From: Arenibacter certesii DSM 19833
GTDB taxonomy: Bacteria; Bacteroidota; Bacteroidia; Flavobacteriales; Flavobacteriaceae
Direction of reading: 5' to 3'
NCBI RefSeq assembly: GCF_000429545.1
Contig: NZ_AUCB01000012.1
Span: 1 to 64,000, forward strand
Length of the DNA stretch: 64,000 nt
The translations under genes were made by a program, and so were the position numbers. Shown here piece by piece: positions 54,811-64,000 of this stretch. The notes below the pieces were generated by a model. It ran no database searches. It was given only the letters and a program-made list of their open reading frames with translations, and was not told the DNA's origin. Every line of letters starts with the position of its first letter. Position 1 is the first letter of the stretch.

Positions 54811-55968
54811 TCAATTAAAGCCTTTTTTATATGCTTTAAACCACCTTTCGGGGATATTTTGATCACATGCCTCTAAATAATCAAGTTCCGTGCAAGGTAA
54901 CAACGCTACTGAATTTGTTTTAGTATGCGCTGTTAATATTGATGGAACCTCTACCCACCATCTTTCGGTAAGATGACTTTTATAAAAGATGAGTGACTCA
55001 TTATCTGTTGGGACAGTATATTTAGTAAAATCATTACTATCGCTATCTGGGGTTTCTTGTATCCTAAAATTAAGCCCTTCTATAAAATACCAGATTAACT
55101 GGGATATGAGCTGAAAGGATTGGTTGTTGTTCTCACATTCATAAATTCCAAACAACGACACATTATCACTTATTCCGGCATATCGAGCAATTGTGCAGAT
55201 TTCCCTACCAGTAAACCCGTTTGGAGAAAAACTATCAAAAGATCCCATCTCCGAAGCTCTAATAGCACGAGCGTCCAAACTTACCATATGGGCATTTCTA
55301 AGCACAGGCTCTGCCAAAGCCATATTGCTAATCAATTGGCCCAACCGGTAATAATCAAAGAACAATCGCTCCATAAGATCTATTTCCTCTTGCGTATTAA
55401 AATAACTCTGATACCCAATATTCGAAAAATTAAAAAGATTATTGGGCTTATCGGTTATAATTTTGCTCATATAGGAGTGCGTGGAAATCTGATCCTCATC
55501 CAATCCAAAATCAAATCTACTGTCTATGGACACTAAATTAACCATATTTTTGAGTCCATCAAAAGCTCTATAAGTAGGGTATGTAATATCTTGGGAAGCT
55601 CCTATTACAATAGGGATGATATCTTGAGCTATTAACTCCGCCACAACCCCTTTCACCACAAAATAAGTATCTTCTACCGTGTTTCCAGGATTTACATCCC
55701 CCAAATCTACGATATTGGTATTCCAATTCCCTCTCATTAGACTATAGAGCTGAATCCTAATCCCTGATAGATCCAAGACCTCCTTAGGTTCTCCAAAGGC
55801 ATTCCTAGTCTCGTTTACACCTAATAGTGCCACATTGGCCTTGGTCAATTCTGGAAGACCCTCCTTATCTGTATGTTTAAAAATTTGCTTCCCCAAAGAT
55901 TGGGAAGGCAACATCTCACACTGGTCCAATACCTCTTCCTTAATAGGTACTAAAAAACTGAAAACCAT
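54811..55968 (-). CDS. Ureohydrolase (formimidoylglutamase)-like protein with degraded metal site
   Basis: A 385-residue protein of the arginase/agmatinase fold, usually labelled formimidoylglutamase in flavobacteria. Comparison with the canonical manganese motifs shows losses. GGDHS reads GASQD (123-127), DAHxD reads DSRFD (149-153), and SxDxD reads SLDAR (230-234). Thus two His and one Asp ligand are replaced by Gln, Arg and Arg. Hydrolysis is therefore doubtful. It lies between topA (1 base away) and gldK, an arrangement I recall from other flavobacteria, so a T9SS-linked or structural role is possible. Confidence 0.75.
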   Translation of the reverse strand: MVFSFLVPIKEEVLDQCEMLPSQSLGKQIFKHTDKEGLPELTKANVALLGVNETRNAFGEPKEVLDLSGIRIQLYSLMRGNWNTNIVDLGDVNPGNTVEDTYFVVKGVVAELIAQDIIPIVIGASQDITYPTYRAFDGLKNMVNLVSIDSRFDFGLDEDQISTHSYMSKIITDKPNNLFNFSNIGYQSYFNTQEEIDLMERLFFDYYRLGQLISNMALAEPVLRNAHMVSLDARAIRASEMGSFDSFSPNGFTGREICTIARYAGISDNVSLFGIYECENNNQSFQLISQLIWYFIEGLNFRIQETPDSDSNDFTKYTVPTDNESLIFYKSHLTERWWVEVPSILTAHTKTNSVALLPCTELDYLEACDQNIPERWFKAYKKGFN

Positions 55969-55969
55969 A

Positions 55970-58477
55970 TTATTTCTTAGTCTTAGGCTTGGCTTTGGCT
56001 TTTGCTTTGGCCTTGGTTTTTTTCTTAGGTGTTTTTTTGTCGATAAGCGCCATGGCTTCTTCCAAGGTTATCTTAGTAGGATCTACATCCTTAGAAATCT
56101 CTACCTTCACCTTACCTTTTATAATAGAATGCCTACCCCATCTAGCCTTTTCGATACGGATGCCCTCTTCTGGCCATTCCTGTATCAATTTATCGATCTC
56201 CTTTTGCTTTTTCACCTCTATTAGCTCCTCAATATCTGCTTTGGTAAGATTGTCGTAATCATACTTCTTGCTAACATTGATGAATATTCCGTCCCATTTT
56301 ATAAATGGTCCAAATCTACCAACACCTTTGGTCACTTCTTTTTCTTCGTACATGGCAATAGGAGCATCTGCTTTTTGTTTCTCCAAAATAAGCTCTTTAG
56401 CTCTATCCATAGTAATATCCATGGCATTTTCACCCTTAGCCATAGAGATATATGTTTTTCCAAATTTCACATACGGCCCAAACCTACCCACATTGGCCTC
56501 TACTTCCTCCCCTTCATAAACTCCCAGTTTTCTAGGAAGTTTAAATAAGTCCATAGCTTGCTCATAGGTGATGCTATTTAAGGATTGATCTGGCTGAAGA
56601 CTAGCAAACAAAGGTTTCTCTTCATCATCTACCGTTCCTACCTGGACCATTGGCCCAAATCTACCCAGCCTAACGGATACTTGTCGCCCAGTTTTTGGAT
56701 CTGTTCCCAAAATACGCTCGCCACTTGCCCTATCTGCATTTTCTTCTACATCTATCACCTTTGGATGAAAATCGCTGTAGAAATTCTTCATCACCTTTTG
56801 CCAATCCTCATTCCCTGAAGCTATCTCATCAAATTCCTCCTCTACCTTGGCGGTAAAATTATAGTCCAAAATTGACTCAAAATGACTAACTAGGAAATCG
56901 GTCACGATCATCCCAATATCGGTTGGCACCATTTTGCCTTTGTCCGACCCTACATTTTCGGTCAGCTCTTTGGTAGCAATTTTATCGGACTTAAATCGCA
57001 ATTGCACATATTTACGTTCCGTGCCTTCAATATTACCTTTTTCTATATAACCCCTATTTTGAATTGTAGAGATAGTAGGTGCATAGGTAGATGGTCGTCC
57101 AATTCCCAATTCCTCCAATTTCTTCACCAAGGAGGCTTCGGTAAATCTATATGGCGCCCTTGTAAATCGCTCTGTGGCAGCTATATATCTATTCTCCAAT
57201 TGCTCCCCTTCTTTCATAGCGGGAAGCATCCCTTCTTGTTCTTCTGCAATATCTTCTTCATCTATCCCCTCTAGGTACACCTTTAAGAAGCCATCAAATT
57301 TTATTACCTCCCCATTGGCCGTAAATTCCTCTTTATGGGTATTGGCCTTTATTTTCACATTGGTTCGCTCCAATTGCGCATCGCTCATTTGGGACGCCAG
57401 CGTACGTTTCCATATAAGTTCATATAATTTAGCCTGATCTCTTTCTAGGGAAGGCGACTGATTGGTCATTTCCGTAGGTCTAATAGCCTCATGCGCTTCC
57501 TGTGCTCCCTTGGACTTACCTGTAAAGTTTCTCACCTTACTGTATTCCTTTCCATAATTACTTATTATGGCATCTTTGGCAGCATCTATCGCTTCCTTGG
57601 AGAGGTTAACACTATCGGTTCTCATATAGGTTATTAACCCTGCTTCATATAAGCGCTGTGCCACTTGCATGGTTTTAGAAACCGAAAAATACAGTTTACG
57701 CGAGGCTTCCTGTTGTAGCGTAGAAGTAGTAAATGGCGCTGCCGGAGACTTTTTTGCTGGTTTCTTCTCAAGGCTAGCGACCGAAAAAGCTGCTCCTATA
57801 TTTTGTTTTAAGAATTTTTCTGCGCCTTCTTTACTAGCATAAGTTTTATTTAGCTTAGCAGTTACTATACTACCTTCATTAGTTATAAACTCGGCCGATA
57901 TCCTAAATGCTGCTTCGGGAACAAAAGCTTCTATTGCTCTTTCCCTTTCCACTATCAACCTTACGGCAACAGACTGCACTCTACCTGCAGATAGTCCCGG
58001 CTTAATCTTTTTCCATAACACTGGAGATAGTTCGTAGCCTACTAACCGATCTAAAACTCTTCTTGCCTGTTGGGCATTAACCAAATTATAATTGATTTCC
58101 CTAGGGTTTTCAATTGCTTTTTGGATAGCCGACTTGGTAATGGAGTTAAAAACAATCCGCTTCGTTTTATTTTTATCTAATTTTAATTCCTCTGACAAAT
58201 GCCAGGAAATAGCCTCACCCTCTCGGTCCTCATCACTAGCTAACCATATAATTTCTGCTTTATTGGCCAAATCCTTTAATTTTTTGACCACCGCTTTTTT
58301 CTCCTTATCTACAATGTATTTAGGAACAAAACCATTCTCTACATCCACACCCAATTCTTTGGAAGGCAAATCGGCAATATGCCCAAAACTAGAGGCTACC
58401 TTAAAGTCCTTTCCTAAAAATTTCTCAATAGTCTTTGCCTTAGCAGGAGACTCAACAATTACTAAATTCTTTGCCAT
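55970..58477 (-). CDS. topA: DNA topoisomerase I
   Basis: An 835-residue type IA topoisomerase that relaxes negative supercoils. The start at MAKNLVIVE (58477) is chosen because the Toprim domain begins there; the longer frame to 58534 is unlikely. Toprim acidic residues lie in the ASDEDREGEAISWHL region. The active Tyr is in LITYMRTDS near residue 283. C-terminal repeats GRFGPMVQVG, GRFGPYVKFG and GRFGPFIKWD replace zinc ribbons, and a Lys/Ala/Pro-rich tail ends the protein. Confidence 0.95.
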   Translation of the reverse strand: MAKNLVIVESPAKAKTIEKFLGKDFKVASSFGHIADLPSKELGVDVENGFVPKYIVDKEKKAVVKKLKDLANKAEIIWLASDEDREGEAISWHLSEELKLDKNKTKRIVFNSITKSAIQKAIENPREINYNLVNAQQARRVLDRLVGYELSPVLWKKIKPGLSAGRVQSVAVRLIVERERAIEAFVPEAAFRISAEFITNEGSIVTAKLNKTYASKEGAEKFLKQNIGAAFSVASLEKKPAKKSPAAPFTTSTLQQEASRKLYFSVSKTMQVAQRLYEAGLITYMRTDSVNLSKEAIDAAKDAIISNYGKEYSKVRNFTGKSKGAQEAHEAIRPTEMTNQSPSLERDQAKLYELIWKRTLASQMSDAQLERTNVKIKANTHKEEFTANGEVIKFDGFLKVYLEGIDEEDIAEEQEGMLPAMKEGEQLENRYIAATERFTRAPYRFTEASLVKKLEELGIGRPSTYAPTISTIQNRGYIEKGNIEGTERKYVQLRFKSDKIATKELTENVGSDKGKMVPTDIGMIVTDFLVSHFESILDYNFTAKVEEEFDEIASGNEDWQKVMKNFYSDFHPKVIDVEENADRASGERILGTDPKTGRQVSVRLGRFGPMVQVGTVDDEEKPLFASLQPDQSLNSITYEQAMDLFKLPRKLGVYEGEEVEANVGRFGPYVKFGKTYISMAKGENAMDITMDRAKELILEKQKADAPIAMYEEKEVTKGVGRFGPFIKWDGIFINVSKKYDYDNLTKADIEELIEVKKQKEIDKLIQEWPEEGIRIEKARWGRHSIIKGKVKVEISKDVDPTKITLEEAMALIDKKTPKKKTKAKAKAKAKPKTKK

Positions 58478-58549
58478 TAACACGTTTTTGGTGAAACAAA
58501 AGTAACTGATTTTTTTAATTTGATGCCATCGCATTCTTATATGACAAAA

Positions 58550-58576
58550 AAATCACCTGTCAAAAACAGGTGATTT
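58550..58576 (-). terminator. Terminator after the lipoprotein pair
   Basis: AAATCACCTGT pairs with ACAGGTGATTT across a short A-rich loop. A T run follows on the minus strand. It ends the leftward transcript of 60264-58600. Confidence 0.8.
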
Positions 58577-58599
58577 CATCAAATTTATGCCTTCAGAAA

Positions 58600-59010
58600 T
58601 TAATATTTAGAGCTATTGGAATATAAAAATACCGGTTTATTTTTATCGCACATTATTCCGGTAGGCTTAGCAACCATAGCACAGTCCGAAACCAATCCAT
58701 TCCTTACATTAAATTCTGCCATACCTTTATTATACTCCTCTACCTTTGCAAGAAAAAGAGTCGTATCTATTTTAGTGGAATATGAAATATAGGAATTTGG
58801 ACCTCCACATGGCTTGGCCCCGAAAGCCGTAAAGCGCCATAAACTGCTATTATCACAAACTTGACTATCTGCCATTTCCTGTATTTCCATGTATAAATTC
58901 TCCAACTCGGTTTTATCCAAGACCTTTATATCGTCATTTGAACAAGATCCTGTCAAGAAAAAGAAAATTATAGAAAGCAGCATATATTTTGAAGAAAGAA
59001 AGTACATCAT
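58600..59010 (-). CDS. Small Cys-containing lipoprotein, unknown
   Basis: A 136-residue SPII lipoprotein with lipobox LTGSC. The mature chain has four spaced Cys (QVCDN, KPCGGPNSYISYS, SDCAM, IMCDK) that could form two disulfides. Similar small proteins with the CGGPxxYIxYS motif are familiar from flavobacteria without a known role. The gene starts six bases after the LVIVD lipoprotein, so both are co-transcribed. Confidence 0.7.
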   Translation of the reverse strand: MMYFLSSKYMLLSIIFFFLTGSCSNDDIKVLDKTELENLYMEIQEMADSQVCDNSSLWRFTAFGAKPCGGPNSYISYSTKIDTTLFLAKVEEYNKGMAEFNVRNGLVSDCAMVAKPTGIMCDKNKPVFLYSNSSKY

Positions 59011-59016
59011 ATATAA

Positions 59017-60264
59017 TTAGTTTAAATTTAAGGTACTCAATAATTCTATATTCCCGTCCAGATATAAATACTGATTAATTACCCCATCCCCAACCATTAA
59101 CAATCGCTCTTCTTGTGGGATCACATCTAAGGGGTTTATGTCTTTAAAATGATTTAACAGCACAAGATCCTCTACATTGGTTTTATCATATACCTTCAAA
59201 CCAGAGATCCCGTCACAAACAAATATCATTTCACCCCTTACCCCCAACCCATAAGGACCGTCCATTGGGTAGGTCTTCACTAAGGTGGGCGATACAATAT
59301 CCGAGATATCTACAATAAATAATCCGCTTTCCGTAGCGCCACAGAAATTACCTCCCCTTAGGGTAACATAAGCATAATCCCCATCTACCACCACTGGGTC
59401 ACAGGCAGTACCATGAGAGAATTCAGAAATAAATTTGGGTACTGCAGGGGTAGAGATATCATAAATATACATCCCTCGCCTACTTCCTAAAAACAACTGA
59501 TCCCCTCTATTAAAAATAGTCTCTATATCAAATCCGGCAAAAACATTTTCCAGATCTTTAGGATTAGCAAGATCCTCAATATTAAATACATTAATGGAAT
59601 GGCTATCTACCGCATAAAAATAATCATCTACTATACTAAACCTAGCTAGGGATCCTCCCTTCCCGATAGTGGATTGCGACTGGGAGGCATTACTTAATGC
59701 AAAATCGAACTCCATGGAAAACTCTTGGTTCACTTCTTCTATAGGACGCCTTTCCCTCACAGTTTTCCAACCCACTACAATCTCGGTGCTATAGTCTATA
59801 TTCTTCCATTCAAAAATATCTGCATCCAGGGGGAAGATAATATTGTCCCGCAAAACATTTTCTAGTCTGTTCACTGTTTTAATGCTGTGTATATTGGAGA
59901 TATCCAGAACCAAAAGATCCATTATACTATCGGCAAAAAGATAATTGTCCTTAATGGAAATATCTATATTTCCTGGGATTTTTATAAATGCGATTTTTTT
60001 TGGACTCTTAGGTTCACTATTATCTATCACATGCACGCCTTTAAATTGGTCATTTATAAATATATAATCCCCATAAACATAAATCTTCCCCGATTTCTCC
60101 ATGGGCATTGGCGCTACAACGGCGATATCCCCTTTAAAATCGGACATGCTCATTTTTATTGGTTTAGCAACCAAATACGTTGCATATTGACTATCGTCCA
60201 GATCATTACAGGAACCTAAGCCAAGAATAGCCACAACTACAAACAAAATAAATACATTTTTCAT
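59017..60264 (-). CDS. LVIVD-repeat beta-propeller lipoprotein
   Basis: A 415-residue lipoprotein with lipobox LGSC. Repeats of the LVIVD type form a beta-propeller: VHVIDNSEPKSPKKIA, LLVLDISNIHSI, NVFNIEDLANPKDL, MYIYDISTPAVPKFI, LFIVDISDIVSPTLV, LKVYDKTNVEDL. Such propellers bind surface partners. The function is unknown. The next gene is a small Cys-rich lipoprotein six bases downstream, probably its partner. Confidence 0.85.
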   Translation of the reverse strand: MKNVFILFVVVAILGLGSCNDLDDSQYATYLVAKPIKMSMSDFKGDIAVVAPMPMEKSGKIYVYGDYIFINDQFKGVHVIDNSEPKSPKKIAFIKIPGNIDISIKDNYLFADSIMDLLVLDISNIHSIKTVNRLENVLRDNIIFPLDADIFEWKNIDYSTEIVVGWKTVRERRPIEEVNQEFSMEFDFALSNASQSQSTIGKGGSLARFSIVDDYFYAVDSHSINVFNIEDLANPKDLENVFAGFDIETIFNRGDQLFLGSRRGMYIYDISTPAVPKFISEFSHGTACDPVVVDGDYAYVTLRGGNFCGATESGLFIVDISDIVSPTLVKTYPMDGPYGLGVRGEMIFVCDGISGLKVYDKTNVEDLVLLNHFKDINPLDVIPQEERLLMVGDGVINQYLYLDGNIELLSTLNLN

Positions 60265-60476
60265 AATAATTAGGTTTAGTTAGTTTAGCGGTTTATTACT
60301 GGATACCAATGTTACCGTAAAGTTGCGTTTTAAAAAGGCATATTCAGTCCTATAGCGTCCCCAGTTTTAAATTAAATTATTACAAACCTTTTTTATGGCG
60401 ACCTTTTTCAATTAGGGAAGCCACACAATTTATTTAATTTTTAACTGTCAATATGTCACATATTTCTATATAATGC

Positions 60477-60484
60477 TATCTTTG
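60477..60484 (+). promoter_or_regulatory. -7 box of miaB
   Basis: TATCTTTG is a perfect TAnnTTTG about 23 bases before the miaB start. A clear -33 TTTG is not present. Confidence 0.6.
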
Positions 60485-60506
60485 CAAACCATAAAGCTAA
60501 AAGCTA

Positions 60507-61964
60507 ATGTACCAGAACATGGAGAAGACAATAGATGAATCCGTACAGGGAACTGCTTTATCCTTAAAGGAAAAGAAAGTCAGTTCACGAAAACTATATA
60601 TAGAGAGCTATGGTTGCGCTATGAATTTTTCGGATAGCGAAATAGTAGCCTCCATATTATCAGAAGAAGGGTTTAGCACCACCCAAGAACTGGAGGATGC
60701 CGATCTGGTATTGGTAAACACTTGTTCCATAAGAGAGAAAGCAGAATTAACTATTCGTAAACGTTTAGAAAAATTCAATGCGGTAAAACGTCACCGCCCT
60801 CACATGAAGGTTGGAGTTTTAGGTTGTATGGCCGAAAGATTAAAAGCGAAATTATTAGAGGAAGAAAAAATTGTCGATATGGTCGTAGGCCCAGACGCCT
60901 ACAAGGATCTTCCTAATTTAATTAGAGAGGTAGATGGTGGCCGCGAGGCTGTTAACGTAATCCTATCCAAAGAAGAAACCTACGGGGACATATCCCCAGT
61001 ACGTTTAAATACCAATGGGGTTACCGCTTTTGTTTCCATTACCCGTGGATGCGACAATATGTGTACTTTTTGCGTAGTACCCTTTACTCGAGGTAGAGAA
61101 AGAAGTAGAGATCCGCAATCAATTTTAGAGGAGGTGACGGAATTGGTAAATAAAGACTACAAGGAAGTTACCCTTTTGGGGCAGAATGTAGACAGCTACC
61201 TATGGTATGGAGGCGGATTAAAGAAAGACTTTAAAAAAGCGTCAGAAATACAAAAGGCTACTTCCGTTAATTTTGCCGACCTCTTGGAAATGGTAGCACA
61301 AGCACATCCAAAATTACGGATCCGCTTCTCCACTTCCAATCCGCAAGACATGACTTTAGACGTGGTAAAGGTGGTAGCAAAATACGAGAACGTTTGCAAT
61401 TACATTCACCTTCCTGTACAAAGCGGTAGCAATCGCATACTTAGGGAAATGAACAGGCAACACACTCGTGAGGAATATTTAGAATTGGTAAAGAACATTA
61501 TAGAAATAATTCCCGACTGTGCCATATCCCAAGATATGATTGCTGGTTTCCCTACAGAAACAGAAGAGGACCATCAGGATACCTTATCCTTAATGCAGGA
61601 AGTTAAATATGAGTTTGGTTACATGTACGCCTATTCCGAAAGACCGGGTACCGCAGCAGCAAAAAACTTGAAAGACGATGTTCCTGAGGAAACAAAAAAA
61701 CGAAGACTGGCAGAAATCATAGCATTACAAAGACAACACAGTCACTATAGAAGCAAACAACAATTAGGGAAGACAGTAGAAGTACTTATAGAAGGAACTT
61801 CAAAAAAATCGGAATTGGAATGGATGGGGAGAAACTCTCAAAGTTCCGTAGTAGTATTCCCTAAGGAAAATTATAAGGTGGGAGATTTTGTAAATGTAAA
61901 AATTACGGATTGTACATCGGGAACACTTTTGGGTGTACCTGTAGGATATTCTCATAACAATTAA
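60507..61964 (+). CDS. miaB: tRNA-2-methylthio-N6-dimethylallyladenosine synthase MiaB
   Basis: A 485-residue radical-SAM methylthiotransferase that modifies A37 of tRNAs reading UNN codons. The N-terminal iron-sulfur ligands are Cys37, Cys73 and Cys107. The radical-SAM motif CDNMCTFC gives Cys182, Cys186 and Cys189. A C-terminal TRAM domain (about 415-485) is present. The start at 60507 is used; Met at 60519 is an alternative. The sigma-54 activator follows five bases after the stop, so they form one operon. Confidence 0.95.
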   Translation: MYQNMEKTIDESVQGTALSLKEKKVSSRKLYIESYGCAMNFSDSEIVASILSEEGFSTTQELEDADLVLVNTCSIREKAELTIRKRLEKFNAVKRHRPHMKVGVLGCMAERLKAKLLEEEKIVDMVVGPDAYKDLPNLIREVDGGREAVNVILSKEETYGDISPVRLNTNGVTAFVSITRGCDNMCTFCVVPFTRGRERSRDPQSILEEVTELVNKDYKEVTLLGQNVDSYLWYGGGLKKDFKKASEIQKATSVNFADLLEMVAQAHPKLRIRFSTSNPQDMTLDVVKVVAKYENVCNYIHLPVQSGSNRILREMNRQHTREEYLELVKNIIEIIPDCAISQDMIAGFPTETEEDHQDTLSLMQEVKYEFGYMYAYSERPGTAAAKNLKDDVPEETKKRRLAEIIALQRQHSHYRSKQQLGKTVEVLIEGTSKKSELEWMGRNSQSSVVVFPKENYKVGDFVNVKITDCTSGTLLGVPVGYSHNN

Positions 61965-61969
61965 ATAGT

Positions 61970-63241
61970 ATGGAGTCGATCCAAGCAATTAAACAACGAT
62001 ATGAAATTGTTGGTAACGATGTAAAGCTTAATCGTGCCATTGAAAAGGCTATTCAAGTTGCCCCTACCGACATTTCAGTACTAGTTACTGGAGAAAGCGG
62101 GGTAGGTAAAGAGGCTATTCCCAAGATAATTCATTCTCTTTCCCATAGAAAGCACGCTAAGTATATAGCTGTAAACTGTGGAGCCATTCCGGAAGGGACC
62201 ATAGACAGTGAGCTTTTTGGACACGAAAAAGGAGCTTTTACAGGAGCCACCGCCACTAGAAGCGGATATTTTGAAGTAGCTGATGGTGGAACTATTTTCC
62301 TGGATGAAGTGGGCGAATTACCACTTACCACCCAGGTCCGCCTTTTAAGGGTACTGGAAAATGGAGAATTCTTAAAAGTAGGCTCATCCCAAGTACAAAA
62401 AACGGATGTTAGAATTGTTGCTGCAACCAACGTTAATATGTTTGAAGCAATTAAAAATGAAAAGTTTCGAGAAGACCTTTACTACCGTTTAAGCACTGTA
62501 GAGATCCATATTCCACCGCTAAGGGAACGAAAGGATGATATTCACTTGTTATTCCGAAAATTCGCTTCTGATTTTGGACAAAAATACAAGATGCCCACCA
62601 TTAGATTGGAAGATGACGCAGTACAATTACTGGTTAAATATCGCTGGCCGGGCAACATCCGACAGTTGAGGAATATTGCTGAACAAATTTCTGTGCTGGA
62701 AGGAAGTAGAAACATTTCTCTAGCCTCCCTAAATAGCTATCTGCCCAATGCAAGTAATACCAATCTGCCCGCAATTGTAGAGAAGGAAAAAAAGAAAAGT
62801 GACTTTAGCAATGAAAGGGAGATCCTCTATAAAGTCTTGTTTGACATGAAGGGAGATCTAAACGATTTGAAAAAACTGACCTTAGAGCTTCTTAAAAACA
62901 ACGATAGCGAAAAGGTACAGGAAGAAAATGAAAATCTGATCCGAAAAATATACGGAAAGGAAGAGGAAATATACACGGAAGAAGAGGAAGAAGTAACTTC
63001 CAATATTTTGGAGCTTCCCGAATCCTATATTGAAAACCCCAGCACCTCACCTGCAATAGGCGACAAGTATCATTTTGCTGAAGAAATAGAAGAAGAAGAA
63101 ACCTTATCTTTACAAGAAAAGGAAATAGAACTTATTAAAAAGGCTTTAGAAAGAAATAAGGGAAAAAGAAAGGCTGCATCCGCTGAATTGGGTATCTCGG
63201 AACGCACCTTATACCGAAAAATAAAACAGTACGACCTATAG
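61970..63241 (+). CDS. Sigma-54-interacting AAA+ transcriptional activator without receiver
   Basis: A 423-residue activator. Walker A GESGVGKE (41-48), the sigma-54 contact loop GAFTGA (88-93), Walker B GTIFLDEVGE (107-116) and the sensor region RWPGNIRQLRN lie in the first 250 residues. A charged, acidic linker (about 255-375) follows, then a Fis-type helix-turn-helix (380-423, ALERNKGKRKAASAELGIS). There is no N-terminal receiver or GAF domain, so control must be by partner or abundance. It is co-transcribed with miaB, and lptE follows after 24 bases. Confidence 0.9.
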   Translation: MESIQAIKQRYEIVGNDVKLNRAIEKAIQVAPTDISVLVTGESGVGKEAIPKIIHSLSHRKHAKYIAVNCGAIPEGTIDSELFGHEKGAFTGATATRSGYFEVADGGTIFLDEVGELPLTTQVRLLRVLENGEFLKVGSSQVQKTDVRIVAATNVNMFEAIKNEKFREDLYYRLSTVEIHIPPLRERKDDIHLLFRKFASDFGQKYKMPTIRLEDDAVQLLVKYRWPGNIRQLRNIAEQISVLEGSRNISLASLNSYLPNASNTNLPAIVEKEKKKSDFSNEREILYKVLFDMKGDLNDLKKLTLELLKNNDSEKVQEENENLIRKIYGKEEEIYTEEEEEVTSNILELPESYIENPSTSPAIGDKYHFAEEIEEEETLSLQEKEIELIKKALERNKGKRKAASAELGISERTLYRKIKQYDL

Positions 63242-63265
63242 CGGTAGGCAAAAACAACAAAATTA

Positions 63266-63784
63266 ATGATCAGAAGTAAATACCTTATTATAGTACTTGT
63301 TTTGGTGGCAGGTATTTCTAGTTGTGGAATATACAATTTCACAGGGGGAGATGTAGGAACAGCAAAGACCTTTCAGATCCCTTATTTCCAAAACTATGCC
63401 TCTCAAAATCCAGGATCTACCTTTGAACCGGGAATGGATAGAGATTTCACCCTAGCACTTCAAGATTTAATCCTCAACCAGACCAGTCTTAACTTAGTCA
63501 CCGCAAACGGAGACTTAGTATACGAAGGCGAGATTGTAGAGTACCGTATCTCTCCAATGTCTGCCACGGCCCAACAGACAGCAGCCCAAAACAGATTAAC
63601 TATAAGGGTGAACGTAAGGTTCTTTAATAACACCAAAAAAGATGTAGATTTTGAGCAACCGTTCTCCTTCTTTTATGATTATCCGGCTAATTCCCAGTTT
63701 TCTTCAGTAAAGGATGAGGCACATCAAGTAATTTTTGAACGTATTACCCAAGATATTTTTAATAAATCATTGGCAGATTGGTAA
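63266..63784 (+). CDS. lptE: LPS-assembly lipoprotein LptE
   Basis: A 172-residue outer-membrane lipoprotein of the Bacteroidota LptE type. The signal ends in lipobox ISSC. GIYNFTGGDVGTAKTFQIPYFQNYA and DFTLALQDLILNQTSLNLV are family marks. LptE plugs the LptD barrel and helps insert lipopolysaccharide. It probably shares the miaB transcript; the spacing to the activator is 24 bases. Confidence 0.88.
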   Translation: MIRSKYLIIVLVLVAGISSCGIYNFTGGDVGTAKTFQIPYFQNYASQNPGSTFEPGMDRDFTLALQDLILNQTSLNLVTANGDLVYEGEIVEYRISPMSATAQQTAAQNRLTIRVNVRFFNNTKKDVDFEQPFSFFYDYPANSQFSSVKDEAHQVIFERITQDIFNKSLADW

Positions 63785-63787
63785 TTT

Positions 63788-64000
63788 ATGAACGTACAGG
63801 ACTTTACATATCTACTACAAAATCCCGATAAACTGGTCTCCCCTGTGCAGACCCATCAACTGGAAGATATTCTGGCAGAATACCCTTATTTCCAAGCCGC
63901 AAGGGCAATGCACCTAAAAGGACTAAAAAACCTGAACAGTTTTAAATACAACAACGCACTTAAAGTTACGGCCGCTTATACTGCTGATAGGGATATTCTG
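63788..64000 (+). CDS. Conserved hypothetical (TPR-type in relatives), 5' part
   Basis: The ATG at 63788 is three bases after the lptE stop. The visible 71 residues include DFTYLLQNPDKLVSPVQTH, LEDILAEYPYFQAARAMHLK and ALKVTAAYTADRDIL. This matches a flavobacterial protein commonly placed after lptE, often with TPR-like repeats, of unknown function. The gene runs off the right edge of the window. Confidence 0.7.
   Translation, partial: MNVQDFTYLLQNPDKLVSPVQTHQLEDILAEYPYFQAARAMHLKGLKNLNSFKYNNALKVTAAYTADRDIL

Noticed and set aside
1-64000. CRISPR arrays, tRNA or rRNA genes, prophage modules
   Set aside because: No regularly spaced repeats, no cloverleaf-like segments with the T-loop signature and no phage structural genes were recognised by eye.

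Overview
The window looks like chromosome of a marine-type member of the Flavobacteriaceae (Bacteroidota). The signs are low GC (mid to high 30s percent by eye), a contiguous gldK-gldL-gldM-gldN block for type IX secretion and gliding, many short SPII lipoproteins, promoters of the Bacteroidota type (TAnnTTTG at -7), and flavobacterial neighbours such as topA / ureohydrolase-like / gldKLMN and miaB / sigma-54 activator / lptE. No rRNA, tRNA or CRISPR array was recognised.

Layout. (1) 1-2520: the end of an IS21-family element (istB 3' part and two 22-bp end repeats) sits inside an amidohydrolase gene and removes its 5' part. (2) 2.8-18.3 kb: hydrolases and peptidases are mixed with a sulfur-oxidation set: a two-gene YeeE/YedE-type sulfur transporter, cytochrome bd oxidase (cydAB), a TauE/SafE exporter, a persulfide dioxygenase-rhodanese fusion of CstB-like architecture, a DUF2892 protein, and a DoxD/DoxA-type thiosulfate:quinone oxidoreductase. 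Three promoters in this set carry the same dyad GTAAC-N4-GTTAC, each about 30 bp upstream of a recognisable -7 box. The cydA promoter carries a different palindrome at the same distance. (3) 18.4-26 kb: ordinary membrane and metabolic genes. (4) 26-35.2 kb: a stress-type region with a DUF2383/PA2169 four-helix protein, a HMCES/YedK-like protein lacking its catalytic residues, DUF1328 and lmo0937-type mini membrane proteins, a small acidic lipoprotein, an AraC regulator followed by a response regulator and a PAS histidine kinase, a second AraC regulator, Dps and an ArsC/Spx-like protein without the active-site Cys. (5) 35.3-49.8 kb: envelope and housekeeping genes, including an apparent SUMF1-lipoprotein / YceI / ApbE operon, an M16 protease, a plant-type LRR protein and an ABC-F ATPase. 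(6) 49.9-58.5 kb: gldKLMN, an arginase-fold protein with degraded metal ligands, and topA. (7) 58.6-64 kb: two lipoproteins, miaB, a sigma-54 activator without a receiver domain, lptE and the start of a conserved hypothetical.

How the genes fit together. Imported or exported sulfane sulfur and sulfite, persulfide oxidation, thiosulfate-to-quinone electron transfer and cytochrome bd (a sulfide-tolerant oxidase) form a plausible sulfide/persulfide detoxification and electron-supply system under one Crp/Fnr-like control. Several proteins keep the fold of an enzyme family but lack its catalytic residues (HMCES-like, ArsC-like, ureohydrolase-like, and two SUMF1-like lipoproteins). These are the least understood genes here. 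Coordinates and motifs were read by eye; no database search was run.
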